From Calditrichia bacterium (GTDB lineage: Bacteria; Calditrichota; Calditrichia; RBG-13-44-9; J075): DNA of 61,745 nt. Location of the stretch: positions 1 to 61,745 of the forward strand of contig JANQQU010000048.1 of NCBI GenBank assembly GCA_028284905.1. Reading direction: 5' to 3'. Below, piece by piece: positions 53,145-61,745 of this stretch (positions are counted from its first letter, which is position 1; every line of letters starts with the position of its first letter). A program made the translations under genes and the position numbers. The notes below the pieces were generated by a model. That model was not told where the DNA came from and did not search any database. It saw nothing but the letters and a program-made list of their open reading frames with translations.

Positions 53145-56100
53145 ATGCAAAATAGAATCTTTATTCTCAGCCTAATTTTTATCTTCAGCGCCGGTCTTTT
53201 TGCCGGAGATGCGGGAGATCGGAAAAAATCTAATGGGAAATCTGCCGCAACAGGAAAAACGAATACATCCGGGGAGCTAAATATCGAGGGGGCTGCTGCC
53301 GGAGGGATTAGTTTCGTAAACGCCAATGGCGATACGCTGATGCAGGTACGGGAAGACGGCCAGGTCATCATCGGTGCAGCGGTGGCGAACGGTAATGCGG
53401 TTCTCGATGTAGATGCGCTCAATAATGATAAAGGCGTTATGCTGCCGCGGCTGACGAGAGCTGAGCGCTTTGCGATGAGCCTTACCCCGGCGGATGAAGG
53501 CCTGCTGGTATACGATGAAACCAATAGCCGTTTCTGGTATTGGCAGGGCAGCCAGTGGGAGGTCGTCGGTAATAATGTTGGCGACAATCTCGGCGACCAT
53601 ACTGTCCGGCAAACACTAAATCTTAATGATTACTATCTCTCCGGCGATGGTGATAGCGAAGGTCTTTATATTGATGACGATGGCAACGTGGGCATCGGCA
53701 CGACAGTGCCGTCGGAAAGATTCCATGTGAACAATGGCGATGTTTTGATCAGCAGAACAGGGTCGAACTCAACCGGCACATCCTTAACTATCGAAGGTCG
53801 AATGAGAATAAAAAATGACCCCATAGTTTCGCTCGATTTTAAGAATAGCGACGCTGATGATTCCGATGTGACTTATACCGCCGCTGCGATCAGATCATTC
53901 AATAATGGCGGCTCCGACGATGGTGACCTGCGCTTATTTACCGCTGCGGATTCGATCCTGGCTGAGCGCATGAGAATTACCGATGAGGGCAACGTCGGTA
54001 TCGGCACGAAAACGCCAGGGAGCGAATTGGAGGTTAACGGAACAATTACTGCCACATCTTTCGTGGGAGATGGATCCGGATTAACCGGCATCGCCGGCGA
54101 TAATCTCGGCACTCACACCGCCACCCAGGCGCTTGACCTCGCCAATAATAATGTCGCCAATGGCGATACGATCACAGCCAATGTTTTCCTTGGAGACGGC
54201 TCCGGCTTAACCGGCATTGCCGGTGACAACCTTGGCAGCCACACCGCCATCCAAACGCTGGATCTAGCCGATAATAATATTACCAATGGTGATACGGTTA
54301 CAGCCAATGTTTTCGTAGGTGACGGTTCCGGTTTAACCAACCTGCCGGCCGGCAACGTTTGGCAGCTCACAGGCAATACCGGCACCGACAGCACCGTTAA
54401 CTTTATAGGCACTACGGATGATCAGCCGTTGTTTTTTAAAGCGAATAACCAGACTATTCTACGGTTGTATGATCATGCCTTAGCACCCAATATTATTGCC
54501 GGGTTTTCCGGTAATCACATTAGTGCAGGGAGCAAAGGCGTTACTATTTCTGGTGGAGGAAATAATGCCAACCCAAACTCAGTAAGCAGTGACTACGGTA
54601 CGATCGGTGGCGGTTTCAGAAATACAGTTACGCGTGACGGTGCGGTAATCGGCGGAGGTAGAATAAATACAGCCGGTGGTTTCTACGCGACGATAAGCGG
54701 TGGCAGTAATAACACTGCCGAGGATGATTATGCAGCCGTGGGCGGCGGCCTGCATAATATGGCCAGCGGCGTTACAGCGACTGTATCAGGGGGAAACAAA
54801 AACACAGCCAGTGGGTCTCGCTCGACGGTCGGTGGCGGTCGTTACAACATTGCCAGTGGAACAAGCGCAACCGTTGCCGGCGGTGGCGGCTATTTCTCAG
54901 GTAGTTTGGGGAACACCGCCAGCGGGGATTGGTCAACGATAGGTGGTGGTCGTGAAAACACTGCCAAAGGCTCTTCAGCGACAGTGCCCGGTGGGCGCCA
55001 GAATAATGCCGCTGGCAATGGCAGCTTTGCAGCCGGCCAGCGTGCCAAAATTGCGGATGCTCACAATGGTACTTTTCTTTACTCCGATCAGAGCAATTTC
55101 GATTTCAATTCTGCTGCATCCAATGAATTTGCCATCCGTGCGACGGGCGGTATGCGCTTTGTAACCGCTATTGACGCTTCCGGAAACCCGGTGCAAACGA
55201 TTCACATTGATAGTACTGGCACCGTAAGCGCCAGCGCTTTTGTTGGTGATGGCTCCGGCTTGACCGGCATCGCCGGCGACGATCTCGGTAGCCACACTGC
55301 CACCCAAATCCTTGATCTGGCCAATAACAACATAACCAATGGTGATACGGTCACTGCCAACGCCTTCGTCGGTGATGGTTCCGGTTTAACCAACCTGCCG
55401 TTCGGCAATGTTTGGCAGCTCACAGGCAATACCGGCACCGACAGCACCGTTAACTTTATTGGCACTACCGATGACCAACCGTTGTTTTTTAAAGCGAATA
55501 ACCAGACTATTCTGCGTCTGTATGATGGCCTCGAATCACCGAATATCATTGCCGGGTTTTCCGGCAATCGTTTCGCCGAAGGTGTTAGCGGGGCTACGAT
55601 TTCCGGTGGTGGAAATAATCTTGCCCCAAACTCAGTAATTGGTGATTACGGTACGATCGGTGGCGGCCTGGGAAATACCGCCAGCGAACCTCATGCGACG
55701 GTGAGTGGGGGCGAAGAAAATACGGCCGCCTTTTATGCAACGGTGAGTGGCGGCGAGGAAAATACGGCCAGCGGCGGTTATGCGACGGTGAGTGGCGGTC
55801 AGGAAAATACAGCCAGCCTCCTTTATGCGACGGTGAGTGGCGGCGAGAGAAATACGGCTAGCAGCCTTTATGCGACGGTCGGTGGCGGCGAGGCAAATAT
55901 GGCCAGCGCCTATTATACGACGGTGAGTGGCGGCGAGGAAAATACGGCCAGCGGGGAGAGCGCTACGGTGCCGGGCGGTTACCAAAATACCGCGGCTGGC
56001 CAGGGCAGTTTTGCCGCCGGCCAGCACGCCAAGATTGCGGATACTCACGATGGCACTTTCCTTTTCTCCGACCATAGTGGTTTCGATTTCAACTCTGCCG

Positions 56101-57539
56101 CGGCCAATGAATTTGCCGTTCGTGCGACCGGCGGCGTGCGCTTTGTAACCGGGATTGACGGCGTTGGAAATTCGACGCAGACAGTAGGCATAAATAGTAA
56201 CGGCAATGTCGGCATCGGCACGGCGACGCCAGGCCACCGGCTGCACGTTAAAGGAACCAGCATTGCATTGACAGAAGGCGCACAATCACTCAGTTTGAGA
56301 ACTTCTGAAGCCAATGGCTATGTGCAACTCGACGTCGGTGGTTCCGGTCATTCCGGTGATAAGATTTATATCGGAGATTTGACCAACAACACCAACGAAG
56401 TCATCATGATGGGTGATGTCGGCATCGGTATGACAAACCCGGCTAATAAACTTTCAGTTTCCGGTTCAGCAGATTTCTCTGGCAAGGTCGGCATCGGCAC
56501 ATCCGCCCCGGAGAAAAAATTGCATATCAAGAGCTCCGGTGCCAACGATGCGAAAATCATTATTGAGGGGGACGCAAATGACGATCCGACGATTGAGTTC
56601 CGGGATGACGCCGGTACTATTGGCTTCATTGGCTGGGACAATAGCGAAAATGCCATCAGAATAACTCCTGACCCCTACCACTACAATTCTCGGGGTATAA
56701 GCATTAATCCTGAAGGCAATGTCGGCATCGGTACCACGGACCCGATAAGGGCGAAAGTAGAAATTCAGGGACATACCGGTGTTTTGCCGCTTAGCTACGG
56801 CTGGCTAAATAACACCGGTAATACCGGAACGGCTTCCAATGGTAACGGCAGATATTCGCTGTATGCCAGTGACCGTATTGCCGCGGTCGAATTCAATGCC
56901 TTCTCGGACGAGCGAATCAAAAATATTCGCGGTCGCTCAGACAGTGAGCAAGACCTGAACACGCTGCTGGCCGTAGAGATCACCGACTACACCATGATCG
57001 ACACCGTTGCCAAGGGCAGCCAATTCCATAAAAAAGTAATTGCCCAGCAAGTGAAGGACGTTTTCCCGCAGGCAGTTTCTACCATGACTGACGTAGTGCC
57101 GGATATCTACCAACTGAGCGAGATCGCAGACGGCTGGGTGCAGCTCGCTACCGATTTACAGGTTGGGGAAAAAGTGAAGCTGATCAGAAAAGATGGCAGC
57201 GATATCTATGCAGTGCAGGCAGTGCGGGACGGCGCCTTTCGGGTCGATCTGGCGGAAAACGGCGAAGTCTTCGTTTACGGCCGGGAAGTGGATGATTTCC
57301 ACACCGTTGATTATGAGGCGATTGCCATGCTCAATGTTTCGGCGACGCAAGAATTGTTTCAGCGGATGCAGCAGCAGCAGGCAGCGATGAATGTGCAGCA
57401 AAAAGAGATCGCCGCGCTGAAGGAAAAAGTTGCCAAAGTGGATATGCTGGAAAACCAACTGGCGGCAATTATGCAGCAACTGGCATCCTCCAACGCGGTT
57501 AGGAGTGCTATGCTAACAGGTAGCAATGAAGCTCAATAA
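53145..57539 (+). CDS. Giant secreted tail-spike/adhesin-like protein with C-terminal S74 chaperone domain (copy 1)
   Basis: A 1,464-residue exported protein. Signal peptide 1-20 (GLFAGD). An N-terminal LPRLT...GLLVYD..WYWQGSQWEVV motif is typical of Bacteroidota surface fibres. The body has VGIGT units, repeated DGSGLTGIAGDNLGSHTATQ units and two YadA-head-like blocks of (A/S)TVSGGxxNTASG repeats, expected to form a trimeric beta-roll. The C-terminal peptidase S74/intramolecular chaperone domain has Ser1254 in FSDERIKNIRG, the predicted self-cleavage point, then KVIAQQVKDVFPQAV and a final coiled coil. Auto-release of about 211 residues is predicted. No phage structural genes are nearby. Tandem paralogue follows. 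Confidence 0.88.
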   Translation: MQNRIFILSLIFIFSAGLFAGDAGDRKKSNGKSAATGKTNTSGELNIEGAAAGGISFVNANGDTLMQVREDGQVIIGAAVANGNAVLDVDALNNDKGVMLPRLTRAERFAMSLTPADEGLLVYDETNSRFWYWQGSQWEVVGNNVGDNLGDHTVRQTLNLNDYYLSGDGDSEGLYIDDDGNVGIGTTVPSERFHVNNGDVLISRTGSNSTGTSLTIEGRMRIKNDPIVSLDFKNSDADDSDVTYTAAAIRSFNNGGSDDGDLRLFTAADSILAERMRITDEGNVGIGTKTPGSELEVNGTITATSFVGDGSGLTGIAGDNLGTHTATQALDLANNNVANGDTITANVFLGDGSGLTGIAGDNLGSHTAIQTLDLADNNITNGDTVTANVFVGDGSGLTNLPAGNVWQLTGNTGTDSTVNFIGTTDDQPLFFKANNQTILRLYDHALAPNIIAGFSGNHISAGSKGVTISGGGNNANPNSVSSDYGTIGGGFRNTVTRDGAVIGGGRINTAGGFYATISGGSNNTAEDDYAAVGGGLHNMASGVTATVSGGNKNTASGSRSTVGGGRYNIASGTSATVAGGGGYFSGSLGNTASGDWSTIGGGRENTAKGSSATVPGGRQNNAAGNGSFAAGQRAKIADAHNGTFLYSDQSNFDFNSAASNEFAIRATGGMRFVTAIDASGNPVQTIHIDSTGTVSASAFVGDGSGLTGIAGDDLGSHTATQILDLANNNITNGDTVTANAFVGDGSGLTNLPFGNVWQLTGNTGTDSTVNFIGTTDDQPLFFKANNQTILRLYDGLESPNIIAGFSGNRFAEGVSGATISGGGNNLAPNSVIGDYGTIGGGLGNTASEPHATVSGGEENTAAFYATVSGGEENTASGGYATVSGGQENTASLLYATVSGGERNTASSLYATVGGGEANMASAYYTTVSGGEENTASGESATVPGGYQNTAAGQGSFAAGQHAKIADTHDGTFLFSDHSGFDFNSAAANEFAVRATGGVRFVTGIDGVGNSTQTVGINSNGNVGIGTATPGHRLHVKGTSIALTEGAQSLSLRTSEANGYVQLDVGGSGHSGDKIYIGDLTNNTNEVIMMGDVGIGMTNPANKLSVSGSADFSGKVGIGTSAPEKKLHIKSSGANDAKIIIEGDANDDPTIEFRDDAGTIGFIGWDNSENAIRITPDPYHYNSRGISINPEGNVGIGTTDPIRAKVEIQGHTGVLPLSYGWLNNTGNTGTASNGNGRYSLYASDRIAAVEFNAFSDERIKNIRGRSDSEQDLNTLLAVEITDYTMIDTVAKGSQFHKKVIAQQVKDVFPQAVSTMTDVVPDIYQLSEIADGWVQLATDLQVGEKVKLIRKDGSDIYAVQAVRDGAFRVDLAENGEVFVYGREVDDFHTVDYEAIAMLNVSATQELFQRMQQQQAAMNVQQKEIAALKEKVAKVDMLENQLAAIMQQLASSNAVRSAMLTGSNEAQ
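54175..56160. repeat. Internal 1,053-bp duplication within copy 1
   Basis: The segment containing VWQLTGNTGTDSTVNFIGTT and the following head block occurs twice, offset by 1,053 bp (351 codons). For example, GGTTCCGGTTTAACCAACCT is at 54324 and 55377. Long stretches are nearly identical at DNA level, implying recent in-frame duplication. Confidence 0.85.
55695..56006. repeat. 42-45-bp minisatellite in the adhesin head
   Basis: Seven units starting with GCGACGGTG-like sequence at 55695, 55737, 55782, 55827, 55872, 55917 and 55962 (spacing 42, then 45 bp). They encode ATVSGGEENTASG-type repeats. Near identity suggests copy-number variability by slippage or recombination. Confidence 0.92.
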
Positions 57540-57593
57540 TCGTTGTTAAGCGGTCAGATTATTGATCGGCCATACAGCAATTTTAAGATAGAT

Positions 57594-57777
57594 TTCAGTG
57601 CCAGGTGCTTGTTATTGAAGCCACGGGTTTGCACCGATGAACACAGATTGATAAAAAGAGTTTTCTACAAATGTTCAAGAATCTTCCTAATGCCGGTTAA
57701 ATCCGTAGCCTGTCCCGGAAGGCCGGGAGTGATCGGTGGCTAATTTTTAAAAGAGTCCGGCACGTAAGAGAATAGAT
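57594..57777. mobile_element. Putative insertion between duplicated leader sequences
   Basis: The region before copy 1 (53098-53144) reads GATCGGCC...AATTTAA-GATAGATCAGGGAGTAATATC-like. Before copy 2 the same sequence is interrupted after ATAGAT (57588-57593) and resumes at ATAGAT (57772-57777). The 6-bp direct repeat and about 184 bp extra suggest an insertion with target duplication. No ORF or clear terminal inverted repeats. Confidence 0.45.
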
Positions 57778-57791
57778 CAGGGAGTAATATC

Positions 57792-60700
57792 ATGCAAAAA
57801 CAAATTTTGATTCTCAGCCTAATTTTTATCTTCAGCGCCGGCCTTTTTGCCGGAGATGCGGGAGATCGGAAAAAATCCCCAAAGAGAGCTTCCGCAGCGG
57901 CAGCACAAGCGGGAAAAACGAGTAAGAGCGGCCATCCAAATGTCGAGGGCGCTGCCGTTGGTGGCGTCAGTTTTGTAAACGCCAATGGCGATACCCTCAT
58001 GCAAGTGCAGGATGACGGCAACGTCGGCATCGGCACGGCAGCACCGGGCAGCAAATTGGGCGTTGCCGGTGCCGTTACTGCGGACAGCTTGATAACCGGC
58101 ACGAACAGTCAACCGGATGGCGCTACCCTTCTTCGCTTTAACACCCGGCGCCCCTGGGAATTCCAGGTAGAAGGCAACCAGCATTCCGGGACGCACCTCC
58201 GTTTACGCAATGTTGAAGGCGGCACAAAACGCTTTTATATTGACACCAATGGCCGGACGGATTTCCGAAACGTTGACGGCAGTATAACCCATTTTTCTTT
58301 CCACCATAACCTCGGTAGATTGGGAATCGGCACAATTTCTCCATCGACAGCACTGGAGGTTGCCGGTACCGTCACCGCTACGGCTTTTGTAGGGGATGGC
58401 TCGGGGTTGAGCGGGATCACCGGTGATAATTTGGGCAGCCATATTGCCAGCCAGTCGTTGGATCTGGCCAGTAATAATATGACCAATGGTGATACAATCA
58501 CTGCCAATCTCTTCATTGGTGATGGTTCGGGATTGAGCGGGATCGCCGGTGATGATTTGGGAAGCCATGTTGCTAGCCAGGCGCTGAATCTCGGCAACAA
58601 TAATATAACCAATGGCGATACGGTCACTGCCAACGCCTTCGTCGGTGACGGCTCCGGACTGATCGGGTTGCCAGCCAGCCCCTGGCTACTGAACGGCTCA
58701 ACTACTTACTATAACGGCGGTAACGTTGGCATCGGTACCAATGCCCCGAATGAACAATTGGAGCTAACCGGAAACCTGCGTCTGCCTGCCAGTACGAACA
58801 ACAGCGGCATCATCTATAGTGCGGAGCAAACCTTGCTTCATTCTTTCGGGAGCAACAATTTTTTTGCCGGGAAAAACGCCGGTAATTTAATCCACGATAA
58901 TATCGCCAGTGAGAACACCGGCATCGGCGAAAACGCCCTTTCCAGCATAACGACCGCCGACGCCAATACCGGCGTGGGCGCCAATGCCCTGCTAGGGAAC
59001 ACGACCGGGGAGGCGAATACCGCCGTTGGGGATCAGGCATTACAAAGCAATATTAACGGACATCTGAACACCGCGATTGGCGCCGAAGCCGATGTTGCCG
59101 CAGACGGTTTGAGTAATGCTACCGCCATCGGCTACAAAGCGGTGGTAGATGCCAGTAATAAAATCCGCCTGGGCAATAGCCAGGTAACATTAGTAGAAAC
59201 CGGCGGTATGGTTTCCGCCAGGAACCTTCACATGCCGGTCGGTAATGCCACTGGTGGCATCATCTATATTGGTGATAAATTGCTGATGCATACCTACCGC
59301 AGCGAAAACTTTTTTGCCGGAAAGAATGCCGGCAATTTACTGCTGACCGCTTCGGCGCAGCGGAATACCGGTATCGGGGAAAATACCCTCTCCAATTTGA
59401 TTGACGGCGACGCCAATACCGGCGTGGGTGCCGAGGCCCTGCTAGGGAACACCAGCGGGGAGGCGAATACCGCCGTTGGGGACCAGGCATTACAGTCAAA
59501 TGTTAGCGGAAACCTGAATACTGCGATTGGCGCAGAAGCTGACGTTACCGCAGGCAATTTGCGCAACGCCACCGCCATCGGTTTCGGTGCGAAGGTCGAT
59601 GCCAGTAATAAAATCCGCCTGGGTAATACCCAGGTGACGCTGGTGGAAACCGACGGCACCATTTCCGCCGCCGGTTTTGTTGGCGATGGCTCGGGGCTCA
59701 CCGGCATTCCCGGGGACGACCTCGGTAGCCATACCGCCACACAGGCGCTTGATCTTGCTAATAATAATGTTACTAATGGCGATACGGTCACCGCCAATGT
59801 TTTCGTTGGTGACGGTTCCGGCTTGACGAACATGAATGGTTGGCAGCTCACCGGTAATGCCGGCACCGGCGGCAGCGATTTTATTGGCACTACCGATGAT
59901 CAGCCTGTGTTTTTTAAAGCGAATAACCAGACTATCCTGCGATTGTATGACAAGTCAACATCCCCCAATATCGTTGGCGGATTTTCCGGAAACAGCTTCA
60001 GCACCGGGGTTGAAGGTGCGACAATTTCCGGCGGCGGAAGCAGCGCTGCTATAAATACTGTAGCCGGTAACTATTCAACAATCGGCGGCGGTTTAGGTAA
60101 TCAAGCCGGTGGCAATTCAAGAGAATTTGCGACAGTTAGCGGAGGTGGTTACAATACTGCTAGCAACCCGGAAGCTACTGTCTCAGGTGGATATGAGAAT
60201 ACTGCCAGCGGCGCTGGGGCGACGATTGGTGGCGGCAACAATAACAATGCCACGATGAACGACGCGACTGTTAGTGGCGGTATTCAAAATACTGCCAGTG
60301 GCATTGCGTCGGCAGTCGGTGGTGGGTACAAGAATCAAGCCACGAATGACCACTCAACAATCAGCGGGGGTAGTGAAAATATTGCTGATGGGTTTCGGTC
60401 AACAATCGGCGGTGGTAGAAAAAATACTGCCAGTGGCATTTATGCAACAGTGCCGGGCGGCCGCCTGAATAGCGCGGCCGGTGAATACAGTTTTGCAAGC
60501 GGTCGGCGCGCTAAAATCGCGGATACTCACGATGGCACTTTCCTTTACTCCGATCAGAATGATTTCGATTTCAACTCTGCAGCGGCCAATGAATTTGCCG
60601 TTCGTGCGACCGGCGGCGTGCGCTTTGTAACCGGGATTGACGGCGCTGGAAATCCGACGCAAACGGTCGGTATAGATAGTGACGGTAATGTCGGTATCGG

Positions 60701-61745
60701 CACGACGACGCCCGCCGCACCTCTCGATATTGTCAAGGCTGTCAATAATGACGCCGTGGTCAAACTACGAAATAATGGTACTGTTGGCGCGCAAGTTCTG
60801 AATGTCTCTAGTAATGTAACGGGCACTGCCGATATTGTTGATTTTCAAAACGGTGCTTTTGTTGTTCAGGGAAATGGCAACGTCGGTATCGGAACGACGG
60901 CGCCAGGCCACCAGCTGCACGTTGCCGGCACCAGCATTGCCTTAACAGAAGGTGCACAAACAGCCAGTTTGAGAACATCCGAATCCAATGGCTATGTGCA
61001 ACTCGACGTCGGCGGCAGTGGCCATTCCAGTGACAAGATTTATATCGGAGATTTGACCAACAACGCCAACGAAGTCATCATGATGGGTGATGTCGGCATC
61101 GGCACGGCAACACCTTCCTCTCCCCTGCATATAGAAAAGACGCTCAATTTCGGCGCCCTGGTAACCCTGACCAATAATGGCACTAGCGGTGCGAATGTCT
61201 TGAACATCACGAGTAGTTCAACAGGCACTACTGATATCGTCGATATTCAAAACGGCGCCTTTGTGGTGGAAGGAAATGGCAATGTCGGCATTGGCACCAC
61301 GAATCCAACAAGAGCGAAAGTCGAAATTATCGGGTCTCAAGGTTCTTTAATTTCCACGCCGTATTTTGTGGTAAATCAAAATACGGGCTTTCCCGGCGGC
61401 AACGTACCTGCGAATTATTCACTTTATGCCTCAGCGCATATTGCTGCTGAAGAATTGAATATCTATTCAGACGCACGCATCAAAAACATCCGTGGCCGCT
61501 CAGACAGTGAGCAAGACCTGAACCGGCTGATGGGCATCGAGATCACCGACTATACCATGATCGACACCATTGCCAAGGGCAGCCAATCCCACAAAAAAGT
61601 AATTGCCCAGCAAGTGAAAGACGTTTTCCCGCAGGCGGTTTCCACGATGACCGACGTGGTGCCGGATATCTACCAACTGAGCGAGATCGCAGACGGCTGG
61701 GTGCAGCTCGCCACCGATTTGCAGGTTGGGGAAAAAGTGAAGCTG
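57792..61745 (+). CDS. Giant secreted tail-spike/adhesin-like protein with S74 domain (copy 2, runs off window)
   Basis: An open frame of 1,318 codons from ATG 57792 to the window edge, with no stop. The leader is nearly identical to copy 1 (FILSLIFIFSAGLFAGDAGDRKKS versus ILILSLIFIFSAGLFAGD; core LSLIFIFSAGLFAG). The body has VGIGT and DGSGL(T/S)GI units, two blocks of NTGIGENAL...NTGVGANALLGNT-type head repeats not in copy 1, one SGG..NTASG head block and the same S74 start with Ser1226 (YSDARIKNIRG). Its S74 and linker DNA is almost identical to copy 1, but the head composition differs. GGAG lies 6-9 bp upstream of the ATG. About 140-150 C-terminal residues are missing here. Confidence 0.88.
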   Translation, partial: MQKQILILSLIFIFSAGLFAGDAGDRKKSPKRASAAAAQAGKTSKSGHPNVEGAAVGGVSFVNANGDTLMQVQDDGNVGIGTAAPGSKLGVAGAVTADSLITGTNSQPDGATLLRFNTRRPWEFQVEGNQHSGTHLRLRNVEGGTKRFYIDTNGRTDFRNVDGSITHFSFHHNLGRLGIGTISPSTALEVAGTVTATAFVGDGSGLSGITGDNLGSHIASQSLDLASNNMTNGDTITANLFIGDGSGLSGIAGDDLGSHVASQALNLGNNNITNGDTVTANAFVGDGSGLIGLPASPWLLNGSTTYYNGGNVGIGTNAPNEQLELTGNLRLPASTNNSGIIYSAEQTLLHSFGSNNFFAGKNAGNLIHDNIASENTGIGENALSSITTADANTGVGANALLGNTTGEANTAVGDQALQSNINGHLNTAIGAEADVAADGLSNATAIGYKAVVDASNKIRLGNSQVTLVETGGMVSARNLHMPVGNATGGIIYIGDKLLMHTYRSENFFAGKNAGNLLLTASAQRNTGIGENTLSNLIDGDANTGVGAEALLGNTSGEANTAVGDQALQSNVSGNLNTAIGAEADVTAGNLRNATAIGFGAKVDASNKIRLGNTQVTLVETDGTISAAGFVGDGSGLTGIPGDDLGSHTATQALDLANNNVTNGDTVTANVFVGDGSGLTNMNGWQLTGNAGTGGSDFIGTTDDQPVFFKANNQTILRLYDKSTSPNIVGGFSGNSFSTGVEGATISGGGSSAAINTVAGNYSTIGGGLGNQAGGNSREFATVSGGGYNTASNPEATVSGGYENTASGAGATIGGGNNNNATMNDATVSGGIQNTASGIASAVGGGYKNQATNDHSTISGGSENIADGFRSTIGGGRKNTASGIYATVPGGRLNSAAGEYSFASGRRAKIADTHDGTFLYSDQNDFDFNSAAANEFAVRATGGVRFVTGIDGAGNPTQTVGIDSDGNVGIGTTTPAAPLDIVKAVNNDAVVKLRNNGTVGAQVLNVSSNVTGTADIVDFQNGAFVVQGNGNVGIGTTAPGHQLHVAGTSIALTEGAQTASLRTSESNGYVQLDVGGSGHSSDKIYIGDLTNNANEVIMMGDVGIGTATPSSPLHIEKTLNFGALVTLTNNGTSGANVLNITSSSTGTTDIVDIQNGAFVVEGNGNVGIGTTNPTRAKVEIIGSQGSLISTPYFVVNQNTGFPGGNVPANYSLYASAHIAAEELNIYSDARIKNIRGRSDSEQDLNRLMGIEITDYTMIDTIAKGSQSHKKVIAQQVKDVFPQAVSTMTDVVPDIYQLSEIADGWVQLATDLQVGEKVKL

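Noticed and set aside
53145-61745. Prophage tail-fibre region
   Set aside because: Both proteins start with signal peptides, and no capsid, portal, baseplate, lysis or integrase genes are in the flanking 50 kb; phage-like only in domain type.

Overview
The window (61,745 bp, no rRNA or tRNA genes seen) reads as a chromosomal segment of a Gram-negative FCB-superphylum bacterium, most probably Calditrichota or a close relative. This placement is an inference from gene content. The evidence is a secreted metalloprotease with a FlgD-like/type-A C-terminal sorting-type domain, a Bacteroidota-style hybrid two-component regulator (beta-propeller sensor, kinase, receiver and AraC in one chain), an Lnb/DUF4105 protein, a mannose-family PTS IIC-IID-HPr-EI set, an outer-membrane-barrel/SppA fusion and many beta-barrel-like products. 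Genes are dense, mostly in short operons, and several overlap by 4-31 bp. Many initiate at an internal ATG with a purine-rich RBS rather than at the longest possible start.

Layout. 0.3-1.5 kb: two metal-responsive regulators (DtxR/MntR-like and PerR/Fur-like) behind a palindromic operator candidate. 1.6-7.3 kb: DUF1801 protein, an unknown protein, a methyltransferase, a barrel-SppA fusion and a convergent glycerate 2-kinase. 7.8-11.5 kb: PDZ-radical-SAM DUF512 protein overlapping der, then a haloalkane-dehalogenase-like hydrolase. 11.6-17.0 kb: secreted metalloprotease followed by PTS IIC, IID, HPr and Enzyme I, with no IIA/IIB in sight. 17.0-19.0 kb (minus): ugd-rmlC nucleotide-sugar genes. 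19.4-22.9 kb: an electron-transfer operon of a decaheme cytochrome, an HtrA-like protein that has lost all three catalytic residues, and a cytochrome c carrying an N-domain like that of cytochrome-fused FTR1 proteins. 23-29.3 kb: methyltransferase, helical-repeat protein, a membrane CHASE2-sigma54 activator divergent from pckA (with a strong terminator). 29.7-39.1 kb: envelope genes (beta-helix-TonB fusion, DUF1992, Lnb-type acyltransferase, DUF2279, barrel protein, GT9 heptosyltransferase-like, orphan MacB/FtsX permease). 39.4-46.9 kb: purine-catabolism operon xdhA-xdhB-xdhC-hydrolase-ssnA. 47.1-61.7 kb: a 1,471-residue hybrid regulator, a repeat-rich intergenic region, a small ORF, a free-standing AraC protein closely resembling the end of the hybrid regulator, and two very large tandem secreted proteins built like trimeric phage tail spikes or adhesins (VGIGT and YadA-head repeats plus a C-terminal S74 self-cleaving chaperone domain). 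The second runs off the window end.

A striking layer over this is non-coding repeat DNA: several copies of the GTCATTGCGAGG palindromic element with nested terminal repeats, a second long palindrome, hairpin clusters, 25-bp tandem repeats, and heptanucleotide plus 21-bp inverted repeats sitting in frame inside the hybrid regulator gene. The most notable candidates for new biology are the tandem self-processing tail-spike-like secreted proteins with their adjacent regulators, the pseudoprotease within the cytochrome operon, the membrane CHASE2-sigma54 regulator, the barrel-SppA fusion and the beta-helix-TonB fusion.
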